From Zygophlyctis sp. KS116 (lineage: Eukaryota > Chytridiomycota), in NCBI GenBank assembly GCA_054661495.1, contig BAAFSQ010000109.1, positions 1-30,077 of the forward strand: DNA of 30,077 nt, in the 5' to 3' direction. The stretch's first letter is position 1. Every line of letters starts with the position of its first letter. The translations under genes and the position numbers were made by a program. This document shows, one piece after another, positions 1-9,820 of the stretch. The notes beneath the pieces were generated by a model. That model had not been told where the DNA came from. It searched no databases and saw only the letters and a list, made by a program, of their open reading frames with translations.

Positions 1-75
1 AACCCATAGCTGGGTTTTTGATAAAACCCAAACCCATAAAACCCAAGGCCTAGAACTGGGTTTTATCCATCCCTG
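1..75. mobile_element. End of a hAT-type MITE (cut by window edge)
   Basis: Read on the minus strand from position 75, the sequence begins CAGGGATGGATAAAACCCAG, a typical hAT terminal inverted repeat. Inside it are several copies of an AACCCA/TGGGTT motif in both orientations (ATAAAACCCA near 21-30, TGGGTTTTAT near 57-66), so the end can fold back on itself. The flanking bases ATTAAGAG after position 75 would be half of an 8-bp target duplication; the other end lies outside the window. It is probably non-autonomous, since nothing coding is visible in it. Confidence 0.55.
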
Positions 76-82
76 ATTAAGA

Positions 83-346
83 GTGTCTTTGATTTCTATG
101 AATAAAGTTATTCAGGAAATTGAGAGCAAAGTTGCTTATTTAAGACTAGAGGGAAATACTCTCAATTTAGAAACTATAGAAGGAATTCATAAATCTTTTA
201 TTCTCATTCAAGAGTCTGTGTCTGATGACTCTTTTCATGAATCCCTTCATATTTGGCTCATGAATAATTCTCATGGTTATCAGCAGAGATTTAGTAGAGA
301 ATTATATTCAAAATTGGAATTGTTGCAAATGGATGGGATGAATTAA
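83..346 (+). CDS. Unrecognised small ORF or last exon
   Basis: An open frame of 87 codons ends in TAA. It opens with GTG at 83, and the first ATG is at 98. An in-frame TGA sits at 74-76, exactly at the edge of the MITE, so either this is a short gene or it is the last exon of a gene whose 5' part lies left of the element. The protein is acidic and helical in character, with a Gln/Glu/Leu-rich C-terminus (SRELYSKLELLQ). I do not recognise the family. Base composition and position, 165 bp upstream of the DNMT2 start and on the same strand, are like the host genes. Confidence 0.4.
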   Translation: MSLISMNKVIQEIESKVAYLRLEGNTLNLETIEGIHKSFILIQESVSDDSFHESLHIWLMNNSHGYQQRFSRELYSKLELLQMDGMN

Positions 347-511
347 AAGTAAAAATATTGTTTAAAAATAAATTATTATATTGTTATTCAGGTTTATAGA
401 GTTGTTTCTTACTCATTTACTCAAAACATTATAAATGTATATGTAGACATGGTAGAGCCTTGAGTCGATGCAGATCCGTGTTTAAGGTTCTGGTTCAGGT
501 TGATAGGTAAA

Positions 512-1617
512 ATGATCAGAGCATTGGAATTCTTTTCAGGGATCGGAGGGATGGTATGAATTTATAATTTGACAATAGCATTATGGATTGGATGCATGTG
601 ATATCAATGCACAAGTTGTTGAGGCATTTGAGATTTCTCCTGTAGCGAATGAATGGTAAATCAGTGACTTCATAATTACAGTTATAATCATAATTTCAAA
701 CGAAAGCCGTCGCAAAAGAGCATAGAGTCATTAAGTGTTGATTATATCGAAAAGTTAAATGCAAACTGTTGGCTGCTAAGTCCGCCTTGTCAGCCTTACA
801 CAAGATCAGGTAGCGGCTTTTATGATTAATGATCAGGGAAAAAGATGGATATAAAGGATCATAGGGCGGCTGGATTGACATTTTTAATTTCTATTTTGCC
901 ATTTCTCAAGAATGCTCCAAAGTATCTCTTTTTAGAGAATGTTGTTGGATTTGAGGTAAACTTTGAACTTACTGATTATAGCACTCCGAGTCTAGAAAAG
1001 TACTCATAGAATGCTTAGTCAAAATGAATTATGATTTTAAAGAATGGCATTTGTCGCCGGTTCAGTTTGGAATACCGAATGAAAGACCAAGGTATTATCT
1101 AACTGCAACTCTGTCATCTCTGATCAAGGATTCGCCAAGTATGGAATTTCACGCCACTGATCCTTTAATAATAACACAATTTACGCAGCATGCACAACCT
1201 ATAAAGGAATTTTTGGATAATGATGACTCAAGTGTAATTAGTTTGCCGATATCTTTGCTTAAATCTCGCAAGTTTATAAGTATTTCCGAAATCTCAACTC
1301 CAAGCGATACTAGGTCCAAGTGTTTCACAAAGGCGTATGGACATCATGGACTTCACTCTGGGTGTTTCTTAATGACCAAAACTGTTGACAGTAACTCTCT
1401 TGAGTCTATCCTTCAAGATCCTGTTCAAGCATCAGAGTCTTTGGGTTTACGGATGTTTTCACCTGCGGAAATTTCCAGACTGCACATGTTTCCTAAAGAT
1501 TTTGAATTTCCACCAAATATCTCTACTCAACAGCAGTGGAAATTACTGGGTAATAGCATGAATATACTCGTGGTTTCAAAACTACTAGCTGATTTATTCA
1601 ATTGCAATCTTAAGTAG
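512..1617 (+). CDS. TRDMT1: tRNA (cytosine-5)-methyltransferase DNMT2/TRDMT1
   Basis: Methylates C38 in the anticodon loop of tRNA-Asp and related tRNAs, using S-adenosylmethionine. Exons are 512-553, 579-655, 682-809, 837-955 and 982-1617; the introns are 25, 26, 27 and 26 nt. The spliced frame is 1002 nt, 333 aa, close to fission yeast Pmt1. Motif I is FSGIGGM (residues 8-14). Motif IV is PPCQPYTR with catalytic Cys at about 76. Motif VI is LENVVGFE (about 115-122). The DNMT2-specific CFT motif appears as CFTKAYGHH, and motif X as [13 protein letters not shown] near the C-terminus. All catalytic motifs are present and no break was seen, so it should be active. The start is the only ATG that places motif I at the family's usual position. 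Its stop overlaps the convergent paraoxonase-like gene by 8 bp. The family is certain; exact splice sites are read by eye. Confidence 0.93.
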
Positions 1618-2869
1618 ATAAGACGTCGCATACCAAAATTCCGGAATTCATAACACCTCCAATAGCCATTTTCTTACCATCTAGTGATATGATTCCTATG
1701 GATCCCGTGGAAATTTTTTCTCCATCATCTTCAAAAACAATTGTAGATTTGAATCGTTTTCCATAATAGAGATCAGAATCTGTATTTTCAGAAATCTTGG
1801 CAATAACAGTTGGAGACTTGACCTTGGAATCCGTTGCGCTCATCATAAATTTTAACCCATTTCCATGACCAGTCACATATACATCTCCATTAAAATTGAC
1901 ATAAATGTTATCTGCTAGAAAAGGCTATGATTATTTACTATTTCAAGCATACCAATTTCACGTTTTCTACAGGACGCAGACTTCCTGAAGCCTCTTTTCT
2001 TTCAAAACTTGAATCTTTAGGCTATAAATTTACTTACATATGAAGGTACGAACCGAGAGAAGACGCAACATAGATAATAGAAGAGTCTGGACTTTTAGAA
2101 ATACCATTAGAAAACGGTATCTTATCTGCAACAATCCTAAAAATCTTTAATAATATAATTCCTACTTTGAATCCCCCTTACTATCACGATAAACCACAAA
2201 AGACCACGGCATACAAAATATCTTTTCAAGGTAAAACATGATCCCTTTATAATACTTTGAATCATTTGTAGCATAAAATCTTTTTCGATCCAAAGGTATA
2301 ACATCATTGATAGAATAGAGCAAATCAGACACTACAGTTTCATAATGAATAATTTCAGAGGATCCTGGTATATAATCAAAGAGCTCTATCCGATCTCCTT
2401 CTACCGCATGATTTACAGCAGCTACAATTATTGATGATCCGTCCTGTACAAGACCAAGTCCATGAGCATGAAAATAAGATCCGAATCCTTTAATCTTTAA
2501 AGGAACAATCGATGAATTTGAAAAGTGAAATACAAAGAAATTGCCCATTACGGGATTCTTTTCCCATTCACCCCATCTATTCATCCATTCCTGTCTGCGC
2601 TTAACATCCGAAACGCATACTTTCATAAAATGACATGATCTTACCAAAAAGAGCAGAATCAGTTCCAGGAATCATTTGACCATCTTCGCATCCATTAAGC
2701 AGAGGGTCTATAATTCATTCAATGTCAACTTACGACTGATCAGCTTGCATTTGTCATTGTTGAGATTTGTAGATTCACTTAGTAACCGATGCACTTTAAA
2801 AGCATTGAAGAGATAGGGAAACAATAATGAACTCAGAAGAACAGAGAAAGCCAGAAAATATTTCATCAT
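1610..2869 (-). CDS. Paraoxonase/arylesterase-family lactonase
   Basis: A six-bladed propeller calcium lactonase of the PON family. Exons, read downwards, are 2869-2734, 2707-2645, 2619-2166, 2136-2038, 2007-1953 and 1924-1610; introns are 26, 25, 29, 30 and 28 nt. The product is 373 aa (PON1 has 355). The key residues of the family are visible: Glu53-Asp54 (calcium), His119 in HAHG and His137 in VNH (the two active-site histidines), Asn in SINDV, Asn in FSNGISKSPD, Asp-Asn in LADNIYV, and the disulphide pair Cys41 and Cys368. Residues 4-20 are hydrophobic, like the retained signal anchor of PON1, so a membrane or secretory location is likely. The start ATGATG overlaps the TGA stop of the upstream lipase gene, and its 3' end overlaps DNMT2. 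The physiological substrate cannot be read from sequence; lactones are typical of the family. Confidence 0.9.
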
Positions 2870-4784
2870 TTTAAAACTTCTTTCCAATACGTTATTGACT
2901 GCTCAATGCGAATCCGGTTCTCAATGTGCCTAATAGTTGGCCAAGTTAGGTTTTGTCCTCGAGCAATTTGATGAGCTAATCGGCTTTCAGAGGGATTAGA
3001 CACAATCCATAAAAAGTCTGAAAGAGATAAAGGTCGTGGAAGTATGGTTATGTTCCCATCAAATCTTTGCAACCAAATGTTGGAAAAATCAGCACCCTTC
3101 CATTTTAATCCTAAATCCATGTCTCTTAATAAAGATAACCATTTTTGTAGGTCTAATAAAAAGTGCTGGATTAAAGATGATCCAATGAATCCTCCGCGAT
3201 AGCCTTTACCAGATCTATTGTTTATCATAAATAAAAATACCTGTGGAGGGCAGGTGATCCAGACGATCCTCTTGCTTTGTAAAAAAATAGTACAATGTGT
3301 GGATTCATTTGAGAAACAATACTAAAATGAACATTGAAGAGGTGGAGCCCCTTACCAGGAATATCTTTGCGAAGAGAGCCGTCACGCCAAAACTTTCCAA
3401 CACCCCTAAAAGGAATATAATCTCCATTTTCAGTTTTTTGAATCAATTGTACAGGAGGAAGAATTCCAGGGATTGCAGAAGATGCGACAACTGCAGACGC
3501 TATAACGACATCTGGAGAAGTAAGATAATTCAACAATTTAGGTTGTGAGTGAGGCTCAGTAGAGACTACTGATATATTTAAAATTCTTCCAGTCTTTTGA
3601 TAAGCCTCCAAAAATGTGGTTTTCCCTTTTGTTAACCATAGAGATTTTTGCATAAAATCAGACACATCAAAAACAGCTCCAGTTTTTCTAAATCTTTTAA
3701 TAATTTTCTACATTTTTAGAATCACTTAAAAATACCGAAATAGATTCTGTAATATGCTGCAATTTTGGTAATAATTCGTCCATTTCAAAAATTTCATTTC
3801 TTATTTCTTCATCAGTTCGACAACAAATTGCTGCAGCCTAATATTTTTTAGAAAACCTGCTTACTATAAGAGATCCTGCACTTGCTCCAGTGAAAACATT
3901 TGGCAATAAATGATGCTCAAACAGTGCCTTTATGACTCCAATATGATAATAACTTAGAGTAGCTCCACCACTAAGACAAATCGCAGATTGACCGTAAAGT
4001 CTAGAAACCTTTTCAAAAAACTCTCTCTTCTCATTAATACTAATCTTTTTAGTCCTTGCAACAAATTCTAAAGCCTGAATCATTTCCGACGCATACTCAT
4101 CCACCAATGCTTTTGTCCCGTAATGAGTATAAGAGTAAAGTTCTTGACTATCTAAACCTCCCAAATTAGGCTGCATGGAAAAGAGCTGCAATGAAGCTAG
4201 ACAAGTATTTAGGAATGGTATTAATTAATTTATTCATAAAAGGATGAATGGAAAAATGATCCGTTTTCTAAAGATTATGATTATGATCTGGTTTCAAAGA
4301 TTACTAGAAGATTACGGAGATATAGGTTACAAGATAACGTGTCTGAAGTTGTAAAGATTTTAACTCATTCAGGGTAATTACATTTTATAAACAAATTAGA
4401 TGTAGGCAGAAACTCTGAGCTTTATCCATTTCTGAAATAAGTGTTTTTTTTGTTCTGCTCATGAATATATATTCAATGATTGCAACAATTTGGCGAACGG
4501 TTGAATAGAAAACTAAATCTAAAATGATAAATCCAACGACACAAATCTAGATTTAATTTCCATAAACTTACAAAGACTGGCCATCTCAGAATATTAATAA
4601 GAAAAGAGTAACGGGTTCTTCTCAACGGACTTTTGCTACGATTTCTACTAGCAGATCTACTAGAAACTCTTGATCCATAGTCATTCTCGACATCCGCTTC
4701 TGACATCTGATCTTCGTCTGTTGAGCTTCCTGGATCATTGAATTCCAGCAAAGAGGCAGTACTTAAAGACTTTTGTAAATCCAT
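2866..4784 (-). CDS. Patatin-type triacylglycerol lipase (TGL/SDP1 family), interrupted by an inversion
   Basis: Lipid-droplet triacylglycerol lipase with an N-terminal hydrophobic hairpin, a DUF3336 domain and a patatin domain. Minus-strand exons are 4784-4572, 4546-4400, 4168-3865, 3837-3736, 3707-3241 and 3214-2866, with introns of 25, 27, 28 and 26 nt. The patatin core is complete: oxyanion loop GGATLSYYHIGVIKAL, nucleophile Ser in GASAGS, and catalytic Asp in WRDGS. Residues 1-60 are Ser/Arg-rich and probably disordered. The DUF3336 core (DEWKNDPFS, DYDYDLVSKI) is missing from the minus strand and lies on the plus strand at 4170-4373, so that part is flipped. With 4170-4399 turned round, all exons close in phase at 587 codons (586 aa, stop included in 587). 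As it stands in this sequence the gene cannot give the full product. It may be a true microinversion or an assembly error. Its stop overlaps the paraoxonase-like start. Confidence 0.85.
4170..4399 (+). other. Inverted internal segment of the lipase gene
   Basis: The plus strand here encodes WKRAAMKLDKYLGM (4173-4217), a 25-nt intron (4218-4242, GTATTA...AAAG), then DEWKNDPFSKDYDYDLV and RRLRRYRLQDNVSEVVKI (4243-4373), followed by a 26-nt intron (4374-4399, GTAATT...TTAG). This is the conserved DUF3336 core of TGL lipases, yet the gene on both sides runs on the minus strand. The left junction joins 4170 to the codon boundary at 4400; the right end is the intron acceptor, whose next base in phase is 4168. 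CAAATTAG occurs at 4162-4169 and 4392-4399 beside the two junctions. One base (4169) remains unassigned. Confidence 0.8.
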
Positions 4785-4929
4785 GCGATCCAATTTCCTA
4801 GGTTATAAAATAGTTTGTCTGATAGTTAAGTCCGATTGGCAACCGATAAGTTTCAATAATCCATGAGTTGGTTTTTTGTATTACTGTTGCATGAATCTAC
4901 ATACACAATCATCAGTCAGCCTTTAAAAA
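4785..4929. promoter_or_regulatory. Divergent promoter region, lipase / molybdenum-cofactor gene
   Basis: Only 145 bp separate the start codons of two divergent genes, so both promoters must lie here or inside the genes. The stretch is AT-rich with a TATAAAA at about 4804-4810, but that lies too close to the lipase start to be a convincing TATA box for it. No known factor site was recognised. Confidence 0.45.
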
Positions 4930-6818
4930 ATGTATAGAGTCGTGATCGTTATCAGTAAGTACATAAAATACATTAATCTTGTAGTAAGTGATCGGGTCTC
5001 ACAGGGAGTTGCTCAAGATAAATCTGGCCCTGCATTGATAGAGAAACTGAAATCAGGGCCTTGGGAAATAGTATATTGTGATCTGGTTCCTGATCAAGTT
5101 GAAAAGATTCAGGAAAGAGTATTGTATTGGAGTGAACAATCTATTGATCTTGTGTTGACTAGTGGGGGAACTGGTTTTTCACAAAGAGATGTTACTCCAG
5201 AGGCTATTTTACCATTGATAAATAAGGTGGCGTCTGGATTGGTTCATTTGATGATGTTTAAATCATTACAAATAACTCAAATGGCTGCATTATCAAGGCC
5301 GATTTGTGGGACTGTTGGAAATACACTGGTGATTACTCTGCCGGGGTCTCCAAAAGGTTCTGTAGAGAACTTTGATGCGCTAGAGTCAGTTATACCGCAT
5401 GCATTGGATTTAATAAGAGATTCTAAAGATAAAATAGAAAAGGTGCATAGTAGATTGCATGCTCATGATTGTGTAAAACATTCTGATATAGATGGTAAAT
5501 TAAATAATTTAAATTCAAAGTCACAAAAAGAAGTAGGGAGTCGCCATTCCCAATGGTTTCGTATAATGATGCGCTAGATATAATTTTAACTCAATCTCAG
5601 ACTTTACAGGCTAGTAGAATTTCAATTTTTGATCAATTGGTTTTAGGGAGTGTTTTAGAGTCTGATATTATCTCTGAAAAATCTTTACCTGAATTTAGAG
5701 CCTCGGTAGTGGATGGATACGCAGTTTTATCAGGTGATGGTCCAGGAAAGTATGATTTGGCATCTGTATCTACTGCTGGAGAAATTGAATTTTTACAATC
5801 TATAAGTTCTGGTCAGATTGCACGAGTTGCTACTGGTGCAGCGGTGCCAAATGGGGCAGATGCAGTTGTTATGGTTGAAGATACAAGTCTGATATCTTCT
5901 GAAAATGGTCAAGAAAAGGTTATTGAAATTAAGGCTCAGGCTACTGTTGGGCAATTTATTAGAGAAATGGGATCAGATATTAAAAAAGGAGATATTATTT
6001 TACAAAGAGGGCATGTAGTATCTCCTGCAGATATTGGTATAATTGCATCTGTTGGAATTATGAATATTTCAATAATATCTAAACCCAAGGTAGCTATTTT
6101 TTCTTCAGGAAATGAAATTGTTGATCTACAAAGCCCTTCAAAGGAACGTTTCGGACAAATTATAGATTCAAACAGACCAACTTTAAAATGTCTTTTAAAT
6201 AAGTTTGGGTTTCCTTGGATAGATAAAGGTATTGTTTCAGATGATTCTGCTTCAATATTTTTAATGATTCAAAAATCTTTGGATGAATCAGACGTTTTGA
6301 TAACCACTGGTGGTGTTTCTATGGGAGAATTGGACTGCTTTAAAGGAGTTTTAGACTCTTTAAAAGCTACAATCCATTTTGGAAGAGTTTCAATCAAGCC
6401 TGGAAAGCCCACAACATTTGCTTCCTTGGAATATAAAGGAAAGAAAAAGATAATTTTCTGTCTCCCAGGAAATCCTGTGTCTGCTTATGTCACATTTCAT
6501 CTATTTGTACTGCCTTGCTTGCATGCATTATCCGGAAATAGAGATTGGCAGCTCCCAATTGTTAGAGCAAAGGTATTATTAAAAACTTTAAAGAGATTAG
6601 CTTACCGAATCTTTAACTGCCGATGCAACCAGATGTGAATTCAAGCGTGTTTTTCTAACTAGAGTTGGTAATGATTATATTGCTAATATTACTGGTAATC
6701 AGATTAGTTCTAGATTATTATCTTGCTCATCTTCAAATGGATTCTTTAGATTAAAGTCTAAAAAGGAATCAGGAACGGACTTAACGGGAGATAATTTCGT
6801 TGACGTGGTTTTAACATA

Positions 6819-6819
<1 letters not shown>
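4930..6819 (+). CDS. Gephyrin/CnxE-like molybdopterin adenylyl- and molybdenum transferase
   Basis: Carries out the last two steps of molybdenum cofactor synthesis: adenylylation of molybdopterin (MogA-like G domain) and molybdate insertion (MoeA-like E domain), in the cytosol. Exons are 4930-4954, 4985-5494, 5521-6572 and 6601-6819; introns are 30, 26 and 28 nt; product 601 aa. The G domain (about 1-165) has TSGGTGFSQRDVTPEA and LPGSPKGSVENF. A short linker of about 20-30 residues follows. The E domain starts at ESPFPMVSYNDALDII and holds VVDGYAV, GADAVVMVEDT, SSGNE, TTGGVSMGE, KPGKPTTFA and LPGNPVSAYVTF. The G-then-E order matches animal gephyrin and is the reverse of plant Cnx1. The first intron is a multiple of three without an in-frame stop, so an unspliced message would still be translated with 10 extra residues. 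The stop TAA shares its last A with the next gene's ATG. Confidence 0.92.
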
Positions 6820-7309
<490 letters not shown>

Positions 7310-7346
7310 TTATTTAAGAAATTATTTTTTAAACAGATTCTATTGA

Positions 7347-8194
7347 CTAGGCACCATAGCCACGAATAGATTCAGCAAAACTCCATTCCGTATCCAGCGA
7401 ATAAGGCTTTGAGATTGACACTCCACTTGAATTAATAGTAGCGATTTGAACCTAAAATTAATTTTCTGTAAATATTACTCTATTGAGAGATCTAGCATCA
7501 CGATAATACAATACTCGTAAACAGTCATTCAAAAGTGCAGTAGCCTCTTGTTCAGTCAAAGAATCTTCTTTTCCTTCGACTGCTTTTCTCAAAAGAGGTT
7601 GAGCAATATAAGCACCATATCCAGAAGCAATCGTCGAAGACTCATAACAAGTTCCTTGAAGGTCAACAAATCCCAGAAATCTAGTGTTTAAAAATGAAAA
7701 TAAAATTACGATGAACCATCCTTAACTCCACCAACAATCAATGAATTCCAAAGTGGGTTCACTTTTGTACGTCTAGAATACATTATACGACACAATACTT
7801 CATAGATATGTTTTGGCAAGAGAGAATGTCCATCATTTTGCTGGTATTCATCAATTACAAGACCTTCAAGAGTATGGGAAATATACTGAAAATCAGACAT
7901 ATCACCAGACGCACCAACAACAGTATATTCTCCAACCTTGATTAAACGTTGAATGTCTCTAATCTGAGCCATTGAGCCATAAGAAGCAAGTGTATCAGAT
8001 GCAAGCATGACTCCATCCTTGTATTTTATTCCCAGCACAGACGTTCCAGTGACAATTGGCTGTTGAGTGTGCGAAATGGGAGTCTCTGCGACTGTTTTAC
8101 CCAAGGATGCTGATCCAGGCATCCAGTCTGAAGACTCGAATATCTCATTATCTCTTGCTCTTGCTTTTCCCCAATTTCCAGGAAAATAATCCAT
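7347..8194 (-). CDS. PSMB4: 20S proteasome subunit beta-7 (PSMB4/Pre4 family)
   Basis: A non-catalytic beta-ring subunit of the 20S core proteasome. Exons are 8194-7710, 7680-7479 and 7451-7347; introns 29 and 27 nt; product 263 aa (human 264). Residues 1-50 form the propeptide. The mature part starts near QQPIVTGTSVLG and includes SDTLASYGS, GASGDMSDFQY, YSRRTKVNPLWNSLIVGG, ASGYGAYIAQPLL and LRVLYYRDARSLNR, all typical of this subunit. There is no N-terminal catalytic threonine, as expected. The ATG at 8194 was chosen because it gives the family length and lies just 16 bp after the stop of the upstream MAU2 gene; the open frame before it overlaps that gene's last exon. Its stop faces the CenH3 stop across 37 bp. 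Confidence 0.93.
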
Positions 8195-8210
8195 GTTTTT
8201 ATTTAAACTT

Positions 8211-9802
8211 TTAAAGTCCCAAGCGTTTCTGCAACGAACGCACCTTGGCCTGAACTTTAACATGCTGATCATTGTTGGTGTGCTCATAGAGACTGGATAT
8301 AACCTTGCATTAATAATTAAAACATACCATTAGAGATAAAAGTCGCAACTGGTCCGTTGGATAAGTATTATTTGCAAGATTAAACGCTTCTAAAAGATGT
8401 AACCTAGGTGTAAGCTGATAATATTACTTTGACGAATGAAAAGATTCCTTTTCAAGAAAAAGCATTCCAAGAGCTAATGGATGTAGTGCTTTCAAGTGAG
8501 GAAAATCCGAAACTGCAAGTGATCCTAGTTTATTTATATATTCCTCCATCTAGCATTAGTAATTAATACACGTACATCCATTGTATTTTTTTGGGATCTA
8601 GCAATAAGGAAAAGTTGAAAATATATCAGACAGCGTTCTGGAGTATTAATATCGACTTTTAGAGCTTTTTGAAGTTCATCTTGTCCTTTTGAGAAATTTC
8701 CAGATATGATTGATAAAAGGCCATGATATATATTTACATTTAAATTCACATTAGAATATTCCAAAGATTTTAAAAGATTTGAAAAAATTGAATTACTAGA
8801 TTCAAGGTCTGATCTTGCTAGATAAAGGTCTAATAAGTGGCGATAAAAATAACCAGATGCATTTAACGTCCAGGCGCTGTTCGACTCAAGACCTATAGAT
8901 TAAAATCTAATAACTTTCCATCGTTAAATTTAAGGCCTTCCTTTAAGAATGTGCATGCCTTGAGCGTATCTGTTCTTTTATAGGAAATTCCGGACAAAAA
9001 ATACACAAGTGAATGAATTTGATCTTGGTATTCACGTTCTAGAATTAAAACATCACCATTTTCTTCTAAAAGAATTGTACTATCCACAGCTTCAGACATT
9101 GATAACGAATGCACATGCTGTTGTAATTTTGGTAAATAGTCTTTGAAATCATTATTTGCCTTTTTGAGAGATTCACACTTAGGTTTAGGAATATTAACTT
9201 ACCACTTTCAGAGCCAAATAATACGCTAGGATGATCCCTGTAAATGCAGAGCCATCTACATCACTACCTTCATGATTCAACAAGATTTTGAAATACAATT
9301 TTTTCACCATAAAAAAGTCCTAAAAAACATTAATAGCCTGAAACTAACCCTAACCTGAGCGTGCCCATTCTTTGCAGCTAGATCTATTGTTTGGTTAAGA
9401 ATATTGAATATTAAATTCCATTCTTGATCATTACTCATGATTTCGAGTCTTGCAAGTGAGATCTGATATGTTAATACATATTTTTGTAATCTAAACTTTA
9501 GATCTGCTCAATTACGCTACTGATTCCTTGTAAAGGCTCTTTAGAATTTGTTTAGCGAGTCCGACATTATTGGAATTATAGTACATTTGTGCCTTGAAAA
9601 GTTCCAAATTTAATGATAATTCCTCAAATTTAGAAATTTCATTCAAATGATCCTGAATTTCTTGTTGGGCATCATGGACATTCTCAAGAAGGAATTTACA
9701 AATCTCTAATCTTAAAAGTGCCTGTTCGCGGGATCCAGAATCATTTAAAAGACTCTTCATGGAAACATAATCAAGCCTTAATTTGTCGTAATAAGACTCC
9801 AT
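8211..9802 (-). CDS. Cohesin loader subunit MAU2/Scc4-like TPR protein
   Basis: MAU2/Scc4 is a TPR-repeat partner that binds the N-terminus of Scc2/NIPBL and helps load cohesin on chromatin. Exons are 9802-9521, 9495-9355, 9319-9203, 9177-8915, 8876-8576, 8549-8428, 8403-8328 and 8303-8211; product about 464 aa. Introns are 25, 35, 25, 38, 26, 24 and 24 nt; the 38-nt one (8914-8877) is the least certain. Similarity to MAU2 is by pattern: LRLEICKFLLENV with a following block rich in QQEIQDHLNEISKFEEL, FKAQMYYNSNNVGLAKQIL, a helix FFMVKKLYFKILLNH, and C-terminal HPLALGMLFLEKE and NLLRLLSLM-like helices. It is helical throughout and shorter than the human protein, mainly at the N-terminus. The stretch 9262-9233 could be a 30-nt intron or coding, since both keep the frame. 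It starts 18 bp after the phosphodiesterase stop. Another TPR protein cannot be fully excluded. Confidence 0.68.
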
Positions 9803-9820
9803 ATCGTTTGTAAATTGGCC

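Noticed and set aside
696-881. Minus-strand open frame
   Set aside because: Antisense to DNMT2 exons 3 and 4, which carry catalytic motifs.
3297-3548. Plus-strand open frame of 83 codons
   Set aside because: It lies antisense to the patatin domain of the lipase, which has clear motifs; the frame has none.
7313-7346. Hidden gene or regulatory element between CenH3 and PSMB4
   Set aside because: Only 37 bp of AT-rich sequence between two convergent stops; nothing beyond likely overlapping 3' ends.
8195-8287. N-terminal extension of PSMB4
   Set aside because: These bases code the last exon of MAU2 in another frame; starting at 8194 gives the normal subunit length.
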